A stretch of 64,000 bases of DNA from Oxynema aestuarii AP17 (GCF_012295525.1 NZ_CP051167.1:4819501-4883500); one strand, 5' to 3'; counted from the first letter of the stretch, positions 45,207-54,830 are shown. Numbers and translations are program-made. The notes: generated by a model from the sequence alone, not told the origin.

Positions 45207-46079
45207 TTATACACAATCTTTAATTATCGACTTTACTTTGTTTTTCGCCGATCGAGAGTAATTACTGAATTTCGCGTAAACTCTATATACTTGATTGAAT
45301 TGTCTAAACCTTCGTAAATCTGTTTTAATTGCAGACTGTTGGCGATAAATTTGTTCTTCAAACAACTTTTTTGCATATTTGTAAAGTTCAATATCCAACC
45401 GATTGTATTCTTCTATTAAAATGATGTCTTGAACCGAAAATTCACTTTTAAAAAGACGATGTTTATTGACATTTTTACTTGTATAAAATGGAATTTTCCA
45501 TCCCAAAATCTGCTTGAATAAAATCAAACTTTCGTCAAACTTTTCTGTGAGGCCAAAAGTCACAAAATATTTATCTAGGTTTTGCTTGGCACTGTCGAGC
45601 CATTCAGCAGGGCATTCCTCAAAAACGGCAAGTGGCTTTTGGACTAACTCTTCTCTTCCTGACAATATTCTAGTCTGACCGTTTGATAGTTGAGCTGATA
45701 TTCTGCTTGAGAGTAAGTCTCTCAAGCTCATTCGGTTTTCTGTTACAATATTGTAGAGGTAATGACGAGGATTTTTGAGAATATAGTAGTAAAGAGAAAT
45801 CACTCTTTCAACTGGATCTCTTAACATTGTTATATAGGTAAACTCCTGAGGTATAAACTCGTGCCACCCAAATTCCATATGTCCTTTAATGACTTTAAAA
45901 TTTTCTTTATCGCTCTCACTCATCTTAATTAATTTATTCTTAGATTCTCGAATATTAACCGGGTTAGTTTGAAAAACTGATTCTGATTTATATTGACGAG
46001 TAATTATGTCGTTCAAGGTAGTTCCTGCTGCCTTTGGTATATGCAAAAAAAACAATGTTTTTTCTTGTTTGTAATTCAT
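45207..46079 (-). CDS. Sulfotransferase family 2 (carbohydrate-type) protein
   Basis: A 290-residue protein of the HNK-1/heparan-type sulfotransferase group. The 5'-phosphosulfate loop is LFFLHIPKAAGTTLNDII (about 9-26) and the 3'-phosphate loop is YITMLRDPVERVISLYYYIL (about 80-99). These enzymes are known to sulfate carbohydrate chains using PAPS. No membrane anchor is seen, as is usual for the bacterial forms. It follows the methyltransferase at 46124 by 44 bases. Confidence 0.92.
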   Translation of the reverse strand: MNYKQEKTLFFLHIPKAAGTTLNDIITRQYKSESVFQTNPVNIRESKNKLIKMSESDKENFKVIKGHMEFGWHEFIPQEFTYITMLRDPVERVISLYYYILKNPRHYLYNIVTENRMSLRDLLSSRISAQLSNGQTRILSGREELVQKPLAVFEECPAEWLDSAKQNLDKYFVTFGLTEKFDESLILFKQILGWKIPFYTSKNVNKHRLFKSEFSVQDIILIEEYNRLDIELYKYAKKLFEEQIYRQQSAIKTDLRRFRQFNQVYRVYAKFSNYSRSAKNKVKSIIKDCV

Positions 46080-46123
46080 ATGATCTCGTTAATATCCTAA
46101 ATTTTAAATATTTTTTAGGGGGA

Positions 46124-46897
46124 TTATTTAATTGCTTGAATATTCAGACTTACGGGGTAGTATTTACCATTAATTAAAATTTTACGATTAGACCAATCAT
46201 CTAATGTAGTAAGTTCACAAGCTCCTGGTTGCCATTTTTCAACTTGCCTAAATCCAGTCTTTTTTAGAAGTGATTCTAGACTTGAGAAATTGAATAATAT
46301 CATATTAAAATTGAACTTGTAGTTTTGACCTCCCATTAGTGGTAGAAGGATAGTATTAATATCATTCCCGTTTTCTTTGTAAATATCTAGTAACAAGTCA
46401 AAATCAGGGACAGAAAGACGTAGAATACCATCTTTCTTTAATACTCGTAACCACTCAGCTAGCACCTCAGAAACTTTGAGATGGGAGAAATGTTCTAAAC
46501 AATGACAAGCATACACCAAATTTACGCTATTGTCTTTGAAAGGAGCTAGATTATCTATTGGACGTATATAGTGAATGTGTGGTGCAGGTAACCCATCAAT
46601 GTTAATGAATTTTGGATGATTTACGGAACCACAACCTAAATGTAAATTAATTTCTTCGTTTGCCAACTTTGGAAATGGAGGTCGCATGAATTGTCTTTGA
46701 ATCTTTCCGCAGGCAATTTTCGCTTCAATTTCGAATTTACGCCACTGACAACGATACCGATCTCGAAATGATGTAGGAAGAGTAGGCCAGCCAGTTTTCC
46801 CGGATGGCGGAGGAGGAAGGTGAGGAAGTAATCCAGAATGTGAGCAGGGTACTGTTGGTAGTATATTATTTTGTTTTTGCTTAAATTGCTGGATCAT
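46124..46897 (-). CDS. Class I SAM-dependent methyltransferase
   Basis: A 257-residue methyltransferase with motif I INLHLGCGSVNHPKFINIDG (about 83-102), then IRPIDNLAPFKDNSVNLVYA, CHCLEHFSHLKVSEVLAEW and LKKDGILRLSVPDFDLLLDI. This is the EpsG-type exopolysaccharide-locus methyltransferase pattern. The N-terminal 45 residues are proline-rich and may not all belong to the fold. Its substrate is presumably a sugar. Confidence 0.85.
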   Translation of the reverse strand: MIQQFKQKQNNILPTVPCSHSGLLPHLPPPPSGKTGWPTLPTSFRDRYRCQWRKFEIEAKIACGKIQRQFMRPPFPKLANEEINLHLGCGSVNHPKFINIDGLPAPHIHYIRPIDNLAPFKDNSVNLVYACHCLEHFSHLKVSEVLAEWLRVLKKDGILRLSVPDFDLLLDIYKENGNDINTILLPLMGGQNYKFNFNMILFNFSSLESLLKKTGFRQVEKWQPGACELTTLDDWSNRKILINGKYYPVSLNIQAIK

Positions 46898-46925
46898 AAG
46901 TCAGGGGGCGTTGATTGGGGAAAAG

Positions 46926-47145
46926 TTAGCTTGAATTTGGCAGCAGCCGACGATATCGCTCTATATATTGACATGCCTGAAGTTCCCGGGGATATTCTGC
47001 AAGGGCGATCGCCCAACTCCATTACTGGATGACAACATTTTGTTATCTGAATCATATAAATGGCGATCGATCGCTATTTTTTCTAATCCTTAGTGATACA
47101 AATGTCGCGCTGCTTGCTCCAACCGACTCTGACGAATCAAAGGTT
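46926..47145 (-). pseudogene. Possible decayed gene piece with stop and frameshift
   Basis: Between the methyltransferase and the next glycosyltransferase the minus strand reads LIRQSRLEQAARHLYH, a TAA at 47092-47090, then in the same frame GLEKIAIDRHLYDSDNKML, and after a frameshift WSWAIALAEYPRELQACQYI to a TAA at 46928-46926. Residue use looks protein-like, and the first part recalls TPR helices. I cannot name the family, and chance remains possible. Confidence 0.35.
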
Positions 47146-47169
47146 AACTCCCTGCTGTACTAACGCACT

Positions 47170-48399
47170 CTAGTTTTGCAACACCTGATGATATAACTCG
47201 ACGTAGGCTTTTGCCTGTAGTTCCAGCGAGTATTCCTCTAGAGCGATCGCTCGACACTGTTGACCCATTCGCTCCCGCAGAGTTTCATCTTCTAATAGCT
47301 GAACAATACCATTACAGAAATCTTGGGCATCCTCCGGTAATGCTAAGTAGCCGGTAACGCCAGGTCGCACCAGATCCGGAACACCACCAACTTTGAAGGA
47401 AACTATTGGCGTACCACAGGCAATGCTCTCTTGCAGCACTAGTGGTAGATTATCGGCACGGGTCGGGAAAATAAATAAGTCAGCAGCAGAATAGGCAATT
47501 GCTTTTAGGCGATCGTTACTGATGTAGCCCAGATTGAGTGTAGCTATTCCAACTGCCTCAAAAATTGATTCACCGCCATCACCAAAGGTAAGCAGCACGG
47601 TTTCCGCTTTCAGGGATGCCGGTAAGCTAGAAAGCGCCTTCAGCAGCAGATCGCCACCCTTACGAGAATCTTTCAGACTCTCAGCTCCAAACATCAGAAC
47701 ATTTTTAGCAGTTGGTATATCAAGCAGGGAGCGGCACTGTTCTGGGTCGAGGGGTTCATAGATTTTCGTGTCGATACCATAAGGAATGTGATGAATGGGC
47801 AAGCAGTTTAGTATACTTTGTTTTGCTTGTTCAGTTAGCCAAATGCTGGGAGTGACGATAGTTAAGTTCGAGCGGCTATAGACCCAGTTTTTTAGTTTCC
47901 ACTCTAGGCGGGTATTATCTCTATCAACAGATGGGTAGGTATCGAGGTAAGGACATTTACCACAGCCAATTTTCCAGCGATCGCAGTCATAGCTGTAGGC
48001 ACAATGCCCAGTAAAACTCCACATATCATGGAGAGTCAAGATAGCAGGTTTACTTTCAGTTAGAGAGGGAATAGCCAGGTAGTTAAAGTAGCCAAAATGA
48101 CCCGTATGGAGGTTATGAAGGTTGAGAACCTCTGCATCTTTGTAGAAGGGATGCTGGACAATCGCGAAGCTACTAACGATGTTGATATAGTTAAGGCCAA
48201 GACGTCTAGTGAAACGATAAAGTTGACGATCTAGGGAGCGCTCGCGGGGGAAAGCAGCCACCCGTTTGCTGCTGTTTTTGACTCTCCCTACTAACAAGCG
48301 CGAGTCAATGCCTAGATCCAGTAAGCCTTGATGCAGCCGATAGCCTGCGATCGCTGCTCCGCCAATAATATCAGATTGATTGATATGCAGAACATTCAT
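47170..48399 (-). CDS. Glycosyltransferase, GT4 family (WcaC-like)
   Basis: A 409-residue GT-B enzyme. It starts MNVLHINQSDIIGGAAIAGY with the glycine-rich loop. The block ILTLHDMWSFTGHCAYSYDC, followed by KIGCGKCPYLDTYP, is a signature of WcaC-type GT4 enzymes in polysaccharide loci. The second domain has NVLMFGAESLKDSRKGGDLL and FPTRADNLPLVLQESIACGT with the late Glu of E-x7-E. It probably adds a sugar to the repeat unit. Its start codon overlaps the stop of 48396-49250 by four bases. Confidence 0.93.
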   Translation of the reverse strand: MNVLHINQSDIIGGAAIAGYRLHQGLLDLGIDSRLLVGRVKNSSKRVAAFPRERSLDRQLYRFTRRLGLNYINIVSSFAIVQHPFYKDAEVLNLHNLHTGHFGYFNYLAIPSLTESKPAILTLHDMWSFTGHCAYSYDCDRWKIGCGKCPYLDTYPSVDRDNTRLEWKLKNWVYSRSNLTIVTPSIWLTEQAKQSILNCLPIHHIPYGIDTKIYEPLDPEQCRSLLDIPTAKNVLMFGAESLKDSRKGGDLLLKALSSLPASLKAETVLLTFGDGGESIFEAVGIATLNLGYISNDRLKAIAYSAADLFIFPTRADNLPLVLQESIACGTPIVSFKVGGVPDLVRPGVTGYLALPEDAQDFCNGIVQLLEDETLRERMGQQCRAIALEEYSLELQAKAYVELYHQVLQN

Positions 48400-49250
48400 A
48401 TAGTTAATTTAATGGCTTCCATGAACAGTGAGTCGGGCTTGTAAACTGTGCCATCTGGTTCTGTATCGAGATTGAAACTAGTCCAGTTTGGTATGTAGCT
48501 CTCGGTAGCTGAGCGCTGAACGATATTTTCTAGACCGCATTTTTCTAAGAGAATCGATAATGAGTGACGGTCATACATCCACTGGTGTACTTCACCACTT
48601 TGGCGAAAGCGTCCAATTTGTAAGGCATTGTATTCATTGCCTAATAAGGTTTTGAGTAGAAACTCTCGGCGATAGTCCGGATTGCGGAGAAAGCGGTAAA
48701 TCTGCTTCAATAAGCCCTTGGGTTGACTCTCGAACACAAGTGAAGACTGAGGTGTTTGTTGGTGTTGACGCCCAGCTTCTATCAAGTTTTTTGCTTCGAT
48801 GCCATAGCGCTTTAGGACAAATTCTTCATTAGGTATATCTTCTTGCAAAAGATACGCCCCCATTTCTCCTCCAGAGTTGTTTCTCACTGTCTGATCGTAC
48901 ATTTCTAATAAAATCCACTCATAGTTAGCAGCCCATTCTTTAAAACCAGCATTCACTTTTTCAAGTGCTACTAAATAAATTTTAGCTATCTGCTCCAAAT
49001 CCGGAACAACTACTCGCAATATACCTTGAGAACGCAAGACACGACAGCATTCACTGAGAAATGATTCAGCTGTGTTTTTAGTAAAGTGTTCTAATACATG
49101 GGAGTGATAGATGACATCAAATGAACTATCAGGAAAAGGAAGTCCTTGAGTCAGGTTGTGGGCAATAACACCCTCGCCAGTTGAAGTAAAATCAACGTTA
49201 GTCCAGTCGGAATGGAAACGGCGACCACAACCGAGGTTAAGATATTTCAT
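48396..49250 (-). CDS. Class I SAM-dependent methyltransferase
   Basis: A 284-residue methyltransferase. Motif I is MKYLNLGCGRRFHSDWTNVD at the very N-terminus, then VIAHNLTQGLPFPDSSFDVI, YHSHVLEHFTKNTAESFLSE and LRSQGILRVVVPDLEQIAKI. This is the type in which a predicted methyltransferase joins exopolysaccharide clusters. The C-terminal 130 residues carry an extra helical region, also usual. It overlaps both neighbours by one to four bases, so translation is coupled. Confidence 0.88.
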   Translation of the reverse strand: MKYLNLGCGRRFHSDWTNVDFTSTGEGVIAHNLTQGLPFPDSSFDVIYHSHVLEHFTKNTAESFLSECCRVLRSQGILRVVVPDLEQIAKIYLVALEKVNAGFKEWAANYEWILLEMYDQTVRNNSGGEMGAYLLQEDIPNEEFVLKRYGIEAKNLIEAGRQHQQTPQSSLVFESQPKGLLKQIYRFLRNPDYRREFLLKTLLGNEYNALQIGRFRQSGEVHQWMYDRHSLSILLEKCGLENIVQRSATESYIPNWTSFNLDTEPDGTVYKPDSLFMEAIKLTI

Positions 49251-50152
49251 CAGACCTTACAAAATTTCACATACAAGCTCTGACCATTCAAAAGCTTTCT
49301 CAAACCAAGACTAAGACATTTTTGATAGAAAGGAAGAGTGTGGCGATTGAAAAGTAACTTACCTAAAGGAGAAGCCGAACGGAAATGACTACTATAAGCA
49401 CCTATATAGCTTGATACATGATAGGGAGCTAGTGGCTCATAAATAACTTTTTCTAGCTTGATAGGGAATAATTTCTCAAGTGCTTTGAAAGACTCCTTAG
49501 ACCACAAAAGCATATGGTGTGGAGGCATATCTAGCAAGTTGTCTTGATATTTTAGGAAGCTTTCTGAATTTGGAACGCAATAAATTAGCTTTCCTCCTGG
49601 CTTTAACATTTGAATTGACCAGCCAATAAACTCCTTGGAATTAGGTACATGTTCAAGTACCTGAAAGCTGCATACACCATCCAATAATTCCCAATATAAT
49701 TGTGAAGCCTCTTTTAAATCAAGACGCTCTACCGGAAGATTTTTTTTCTGTGCAGCAGTAACAGCAGCTTCATTAAGTTCAATTCCTTTTATATTTAAAC
49801 CAGCATCTATTACTGACTTCACAAAATGACCAGAACCAGCGCCTATTTCGATAATATTCTGACATTCTGATAAGTCTCGTAATGCGACTGTGTATTCCCA
49901 CTTATCAGGCATGTAATACCAGTCAAAATTTTGTAGTTTTACGTAAATGTTGTCAGAAGCAGCAATATCAAACGGTGCAAAAAATTTTAACTGAGTCTCA
50001 TTACATTGATAGAGATAAATATTCTGGTAATTATTAATTTCGTCAGTAATGTCTATCTGAAAGCTATCTTGCCAATTTTGAATTAGTTGCTCCGCTTCGA
50101 TTGTCCTCAGCAGAGTCACATTATTAGAACCTGTTAAAGGACTCATGAACAT
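49250..50152 (-). CDS. Class I SAM-dependent methyltransferase
   Basis: A 300-residue methyltransferase. The core is in the middle: CQNIIEIGAGSGHFVKSVID (about 93-112), NIKGIELNEAAV, LLDGVCSFQVLEHVPNSKEF and LKPGGKLIYCVPNSESFLKY. The N-terminal 90 residues (with YLYQCNETQLKFFAP) form a second domain typical of this cyanobacterial group. The ATG at 50146 is an alternative start. It shares its last base with the next gene's start. Probable sugar O-methyltransferase; substrate not shown. Confidence 0.87.
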   Translation of the reverse strand: MFMSPLTGSNNVTLLRTIEAEQLIQNWQDSFQIDITDEINNYQNIYLYQCNETQLKFFAPFDIAASDNIYVKLQNFDWYYMPDKWEYTVALRDLSECQNIIEIGAGSGHFVKSVIDAGLNIKGIELNEAAVTAAQKKNLPVERLDLKEASQLYWELLDGVCSFQVLEHVPNSKEFIGWSIQMLKPGGKLIYCVPNSESFLKYQDNLLDMPPHHMLLWSKESFKALEKLFPIKLEKVIYEPLAPYHVSSYIGAYSSHFRSASPLGKLLFNRHTLPFYQKCLSLGLRKLLNGQSLYVKFCKV

Positions 50153-50161
50153 AAGTTTTCG

Positions 50162-50854
50162 TTAACTTCTATTATTTAACTTACCTTTTATCCAAAATGC
50201 CTGAGTACTTCCTACTCTTTCCAGCAGTGGTTTCTCATTATTTCTAATACAAAAATCATAGAATGCTTCTCTGCAACCCTCCCAATATCCAAAATCATCA
50301 AGGACTATACACCCACCTTCAGGTATTAACTGATAAAATGTATCTAAAACTAAAGTTACGGAATTATACCAATCGGCATCACAGTGTAGGAGTGCAACTT
50401 TTTTGGGCAGCTGCTCACGAAAAGTTTGCTCAAACCATCCTTTCTTAATAGTGTAATACTCCTTACTAGTAGAGAATAATTTCATTGCTTCTCTAACATC
50501 TTCAACTGAGCCAACACATTCTCCAATCCATTTTTTAGCTTCTTCACCATCTTTATCTGTAGTACTTGGCATACCCTCAAAGCTGTCATACAACCATAAA
50601 TGTCTATTTTTTCCCATATACTTTGACAGGACAGCAGCAGTTCCTCCCTTGTAAGTTCCACACTCTACAAAGTCACCTTCTACTGACTTAAAATTCACAA
50701 AATTAGCAAGATTGATTAAATTCTCTATTCTATCTGGACTAGACATTGTATAAGGCTTTGCTTTCCTTATAATAGCTCCACTTTGATTGGTTGGGAGTTT
50801 ACTTTGTAGCTTAGGTTTTAATATTTCTCTTTTGAGCCAGTTTAATGTTGGCAT
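50162..50854 (-). CDS. TylF/MycF-family sugar O-methyltransferase
   Basis: A 230-residue methyltransferase of the macrocin-O-methyltransferase family, which methylates sugar hydroxyls. The ATG at 50854 (MPTLNWLKREILKP) has AAGGA just upstream; a longer frame to 50986 would run into the next gene and is rejected. Motifs: GDFVECGTYKGGTAAVLSKY, LWLYDSFEGMPSTTDKDGEE, LLHCDADWYNSVTLVLDTFY and GGCIVLDDFGYWEGC, with the metal-binding Asp residues (D-x-D, DD) in place. The link to sugar methylation is strongest for this gene among the methyltransferases here. Confidence 0.92.
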   Translation of the reverse strand: MPTLNWLKREILKPKLQSKLPTNQSGAIIRKAKPYTMSSPDRIENLINLANFVNFKSVEGDFVECGTYKGGTAAVLSKYMGKNRHLWLYDSFEGMPSTTDKDGEEAKKWIGECVGSVEDVREAMKLFSTSKEYYTIKKGWFEQTFREQLPKKVALLHCDADWYNSVTLVLDTFYQLIPEGGCIVLDDFGYWEGCREAFYDFCIRNNEKPLLERVGSTQAFWIKGKLNNRS

Positions 50855-50870
50855 TTTAGTTCCTTGTTGC

Positions 50871-52103
50871 TCAGTGTAAGGTTTTCTGGATTCGTCTATG
50901 TAATTGTTGGGCTCGAACATCAAAAGTGTGACTTCGTAAAGTCCTGCACTGTCCTGCTGTAGCAATCTTGCGTCGCTCATCATCATGAGCTAAAAGGTAA
51001 CGAAATTTCTCAATAGCTTCTTCTGCACTGCGGTAAGTGACCACTTCAACATCTGGTTCAAATACTTCATGCAAGTTTTGTTTCCAGTCCGTCAAAAGAC
51101 AGGTTCCAACCCCTGTTGCTTCATAAAGTCGCATATTGGAAGCATACTGAGCTGAGGTATCAATATGAGTATTTAAAGTTATCTGTGACTCACGGAGTTT
51201 TTTGTACATAGAGAGACTAAATAGAGCTGGATAAGAACGCGCAGCAATAGCAGTATCAACATACTGAGATAAGTCTGGACGATACTCTAGCTTTGCATAG
51301 TTCCTAATTTTGGGAAGGGTAGTGACTAAAGATTGACCTCCTGGAACGGATTTAGCAGCTTTAACTATGTCATACACTTTTTGCTTCAGGGGCAAAAGTT
51401 GCAGTTCTTGAGTTGAAGGTTGGCGGAGATCTGACCAGATTTGTAACTCAGTTTCTTGAACTAGTTTTTTTAAGAGCTGTTCCCGTTGGTTATGAAAGCC
51501 TGAACCTTTATTAACAGAGCCAACAAAGGAAAAAGTAGTTAGTTGTGTTGAATTTTGGTTGAGTTTATCTAGTATTCTTGGTTCAAAAGCATGACGCATG
51601 TATTCACACTGATGACCGTTTTCTCGAAAGTGCGATATAAGATTAGGGATATTCGACAGTACTAAGTCGTATGCCTTGAAAACGCTGGCATCTGAGTAGG
51701 GAGCGCCACACCATCCCATCACCAATTGGATTGAGGGACACTCGCTGCGGAGATGATGAAAAAACTCAGCACTATAGGTTGAGTAATCATTAGCAAAAAT
51801 AATATCAGGTTGAAAGTGCTTGACTTGAGCAGTGATAATATCAGTCAACCAGTTTTTTTCGTCGTAACTTACTCCTTTTTCTCTTGCCCAAGCCTTCTGC
51901 ATCGGTTCTGCATTGCCAACGGGTTCCCAAACCTCGTACCCTAGTTTGCCAAACGCATGAGTCCAGAAATCTGCCCATCCATAGCAATCTGCCATTAGGG
52001 CTTCGTACTGCATGTCATAGCTTTTCTCTTTCAGTTCAGGGCGTTTAGCGTAGAACTGTTTTAAGTAGGAGGGATAGTTAGTAGTGATACGAATTATGCG
52101 CAT
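50871..52103 (-). CDS. CgeB-like glycosyltransferase
   Basis: A 410-residue GT-B protein of the spore-maturation CgeB type. The N-terminal half begins MRIIRITTNYPSYLKQFYAK and contains DIIFANDYSTYSAEFFHHLR. The C-terminal half has the family motif SQITLNTHIDTSAQYASNMR, then LYEATGVGTCLLTDWKQNL and FEPDVEVVTYRSAEEAIEKF. It probably transfers a sugar to a lipid-linked or nucleotide-linked acceptor; donor unknown. It ends 16 bases before the TylF-type gene's start and begins 6 bases after the FkbM gene. Confidence 0.85.
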   Translation of the reverse strand: MRIIRITTNYPSYLKQFYAKRPELKEKSYDMQYEALMADCYGWADFWTHAFGKLGYEVWEPVGNAEPMQKAWAREKGVSYDEKNWLTDIITAQVKHFQPDIIFANDYSTYSAEFFHHLRSECPSIQLVMGWCGAPYSDASVFKAYDLVLSNIPNLISHFRENGHQCEYMRHAFEPRILDKLNQNSTQLTTFSFVGSVNKGSGFHNQREQLLKKLVQETELQIWSDLRQPSTQELQLLPLKQKVYDIVKAAKSVPGGQSLVTTLPKIRNYAKLEYRPDLSQYVDTAIAARSYPALFSLSMYKKLRESQITLNTHIDTSAQYASNMRLYEATGVGTCLLTDWKQNLHEVFEPDVEVVTYRSAEEAIEKFRYLLAHDDERRKIATAGQCRTLRSHTFDVRAQQLHRRIQKTLH

Positions 52104-52109
52104 TGCTTA

Positions 52110-52775
52110 TCAAAGTTTACGTTTTTTATACAAAACATCATGATGAGATAATTCTGCAACTGGCTCATAGAGTGGTTTCAGGAATGCATCTATTTCATCT
52201 TTATAACGCGCCTCTATCAGCATCCAAGTTGGTTGATACTTTTCAAAATCAATACCTTTAAGAACACTAAGCTCAAAGCCTTCTACATCCAAGGATAAAA
52301 AATCAATATTCTGAATTGAATGCTTGCTAAGAATTGTAGTAAGTGTATTTGCTGGTACCTTTATATTGTAAGATGTCACTTGTTGAATCTCGCAACCTTT
52401 TTTAAGGTGCTTCAGTTCTTCTTCTTGAGACTTCATAGCACCTTTAACAACGGACATAAGATTACAGAAATTCATCTCTATGTAACTTTCATTAAAGTCA
52501 AAAGGTACTAATGCACAATTCTCAACAATACACCTTGGTCTATTAATTCTACATTTTTCAGCTAGCTCAGGAATTGCCTCAATCAGCAGTCCTTTCCAGT
52601 TTTTGTACTTCTCAAAATATAAGGTGTTGCTCTGACTGATTCCATCATTTGCACCAGCCTCGATAAAAAAACCACGCCTTAATTTTAAGTATGAGTCTAA
52701 TTTAAAATCGAGTTGTTTAAGAGCAAATGACTTTTTGGTAGTAATTGATTGAAATTTTCTCAAGAGTTTATTCAT
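52110..52775 (-). CDS. FkbM-family methyltransferase
   Basis: A 221-residue O-methyltransferase. Motif I is GFFIEAGANDGISQSNTLYF (about 35-54), followed by GLLIEAIPELAEKCRINRP and IDFLSLDVEGFELSVLKGI, the FkbM signature with Asp-Glu. The family methylates hydroxyls on sugars and polyketides. It is one of a run of consecutive methyltransferases (48.4-53.5 kb). It lies 6 bases before the CgeB-like gene's start and is very AT-rich. Confidence 0.9.
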   Translation of the reverse strand: MNKLLRKFQSITTKKSFALKQLDFKLDSYLKLRRGFFIEAGANDGISQSNTLYFEKYKNWKGLLIEAIPELAEKCRINRPRCIVENCALVPFDFNESYIEMNFCNLMSVVKGAMKSQEEELKHLKKGCEIQQVTSYNIKVPANTLTTILSKHSIQNIDFLSLDVEGFELSVLKGIDFEKYQPTWMLIEARYKDEIDAFLKPLYEPVAELSHHDVLYKKRKL

Positions 52776-52801
52776 GTTAATTTACTAACAGTATTTTACG
52801 G

Positions 52802-53530
52802 TTATAGGTCAACTTTTTGCCAAACACAGGTTTGCCAAAAATAATGATTATATGGTCCCGCTCCATAAAAATTATGTTTTATCCAGTTGCCATTATTTAG
52901 AGAAGCATGAATGTAATTATAGTTGCTTCTTTCAGCATTATCCAATACTAATAGACCTGATTTTTTGACCTTATTTACAGCATGTTTAAAGCAGGAGCAT
53001 CTAGCTCTACCATCTATCACGACCAAGTCAAAATACTGATTAGGATATTGCTCTATGCTTTCTGCATAATCTTTAAAAGAGTAACAAGATAATGTATTTA
53101 CACTAGAAAGATAGTTGTTGGGATCTAATTCTTTTTCACCCAACAATGATCGATCTGGCACAGCTTTTATTAAATGAATATGCCAATTATTATAGTCATG
53201 ATTTTTTAGTTCTTTGGTGATTTTTTCGCTCCAATTTTTGTCATGTTCTACAGAGATCACTTCTTTAACTCGCTTAGCAAAAAATAGTGTAGAACCACCA
53301 GAACCATATTCGTACACTTTCATGTCTGCTGTGAGAAACTTCTCAAGAAATTCAATAGCAGTGAAGGTCATCCAAGGTCGCTCATCAGTTATAGAACTTG
53401 ATTTCTCATTCAAGCTACGCCGCCAAGCGGGGTAAAACTTTATTAGAGTCCAAATATTAAAATTTTGGGGGTATTCTCTTCTGAACTTGTTAACTTCTTT
53501 AAAGTAAATTCTAAGTGTTTTTAAATCCAT
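52802..53530 (-). CDS. SAM-dependent methyltransferase-like protein
   Basis: A 242-residue Rossmann-fold protein. Motif I is MKVYEYGSGGSTLFFAKRVK (about 70-89), with EVISVEHDKNW giving the acidic residue of strand 2, then YFDLVVIDGRARCSCFKHAV and SGLLVLDNAERSNYNY. This is a predicted methyltransferase group common in cyanobacterial sugar clusters. It begins 8 bases before the end of the Wzt-type ATPase gene's 3' side and is co-directional. Substrate unknown. Confidence 0.82.
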   Translation of the reverse strand: MDLKTLRIYFKEVNKFRREYPQNFNIWTLIKFYPAWRRSLNEKSSSITDERPWMTFTAIEFLEKFLTADMKVYEYGSGGSTLFFAKRVKEVISVEHDKNWSEKITKELKNHDYNNWHIHLIKAVPDRSLLGEKELDPNNYLSSVNTLSCYSFKDYAESIEQYPNQYFDLVVIDGRARCSCFKHAVNKVKKSGLLVLDNAERSNYNYIHASLNNGNWIKHNFYGAGPYNHYFWQTCVWQKVDL

Positions 53531-53537
53531 AAAACTA

Positions 53538-54830
53538 TTAATTACTTAGCTCTGCTATTGTAAGTTGAAAATTGTAATCAATTAGAAAATTACCTTGTCC
53601 CGAAGGTGGTATTTTACCTCTACCATAGTAATCACCTGATTCGACATCAAAAAAACCAGCATTTTGAATCCAGTCAGCTACTACACCATTGATTGCCGAA
53701 TAAATTGTAAGTCCATACCTTCCTGGCGTTAGAGGCAGTCGCTTAATATATATTTCAATACTTTTGATATTTGATGAAACAGATGAGAAAATTTCACCTG
53801 TAACTTCATTACTTAATACCGTAATTCGCTCACCAATTTGATTGTCAATTCCTATACCAAGATGTAAATTTTTCAAATCTTGACCAGTGGAATTTTCAAA
53901 ATAAAATATAAACCTTACAGATTGTCCACTGCAAAGTGACCTAAGACTTTCTCTCAAATTATTTTGAAGTTGAAAGGAAGTAAATTTAATTACGCCTGTT
54001 CCTTTTCTATCTTTTCGTTCAGCTAGTGAAAACTGTGGCAGCTTTGCAGAATCCTTGAGATATTTTCCAATAACAATATCTGTTTTATCTTCCGTAATAA
54101 CCTCTCCCTGATTGAGCCAAATTGCCTTTTGGCATAAATTCTGTATTGCTGCCATTTGGTGACTCACAAATAAAACTGTTCGTCCCTCTTTTCCCACATC
54201 CTCCATCTTTCCCAAACACTTCTTCTGAAACTGAGCATCCCCCACAGCTAATACTTCATCTACAATCAAAATCTCCGGCTCTAAATGCGCCGCCACAGCA
54301 AACGCGAGCCGTACATACATACCGGAAGAATAGCGCTTAACCGGAGTATCTAAAAACTTTTCAACTTCGGCAAATGCAACAATCTCATCAAACTTTCGCT
54401 TAATTTCTACCTTGCTCATCCCCAAAATTGCACCATTGAGATAAATATTCTCTCTACCCGTCAACTCTGGGTGAAAACCTGTTCCGACTTCCAATAAACT
54501 GGCGACTCTTCCCTTAATAGAAATACGGCCTGTGGTGGGTTCTGTAATCCGGCTCAAAATCTTTAAAAGCGTCGATTTGCCAGCCCCATTGCGCCCAATA
54601 ATCCCAACTCTGTCACCCTGCTTAATCTCAAAGGATACATCTTTCAGCGCCCAGAACTCCTCAACAGTTGGGTCAGATACCTTTTTACCCATAGGCGTAA
54701 GCAGCTTCTGTCCTACAGACTTAGCCCCATTTGCTATGACATCCCGCAGCGCTGTATAGCGTTCTTGCTTTTGGTGACCGATGATGTATTTTTTACCCAG
54801 GTTTTCAACCTGAATGATTGGATCTGACAT
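53538..54830 (-). CDS. wzt: Wzt-type ABC transporter ATPase with carbohydrate-binding C-terminal domain
   Basis: A 430-residue protein. The ATPase is at 1-260: Walker A IIGRNGAGKSTLLKILSRI, signature YSSGMYVRLAFAVAAHLE, Walker B EILIVDEVLAVGD and switch His in VLFVSHQM. The C-terminal domain (about 285-430, VRFIFYFENSTGQDLKNLH and on) matches the Wzt carbohydrate-binding beta-sandwich, known to recognise the chain end of the exported glycan. It works with the permease at 55040. The presence of this domain suggests that an end modification (for example methyl or sulfate) ends polymerisation. Confidence 0.93.
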   Translation of the reverse strand: MSDPIIQVENLGKKYIIGHQKQERYTALRDVIANGAKSVGQKLLTPMGKKVSDPTVEEFWALKDVSFEIKQGDRVGIIGRNGAGKSTLLKILSRITEPTTGRISIKGRVASLLEVGTGFHPELTGRENIYLNGAILGMSKVEIKRKFDEIVAFAEVEKFLDTPVKRYSSGMYVRLAFAVAAHLEPEILIVDEVLAVGDAQFQKKCLGKMEDVGKEGRTVLFVSHQMAAIQNLCQKAIWLNQGEVITEDKTDIVIGKYLKDSAKLPQFSLAERKDRKGTGVIKFTSFQLQNNLRESLRSLCSGQSVRFIFYFENSTGQDLKNLHLGIGIDNQIGERITVLSNEVTGEIFSSVSSNIKSIEIYIKRLPLTPGRYGLTIYSAINGVVADWIQNAGFFDVESGDYYGRGKIPPSGQGNFLIDYNFQLTIAELSN

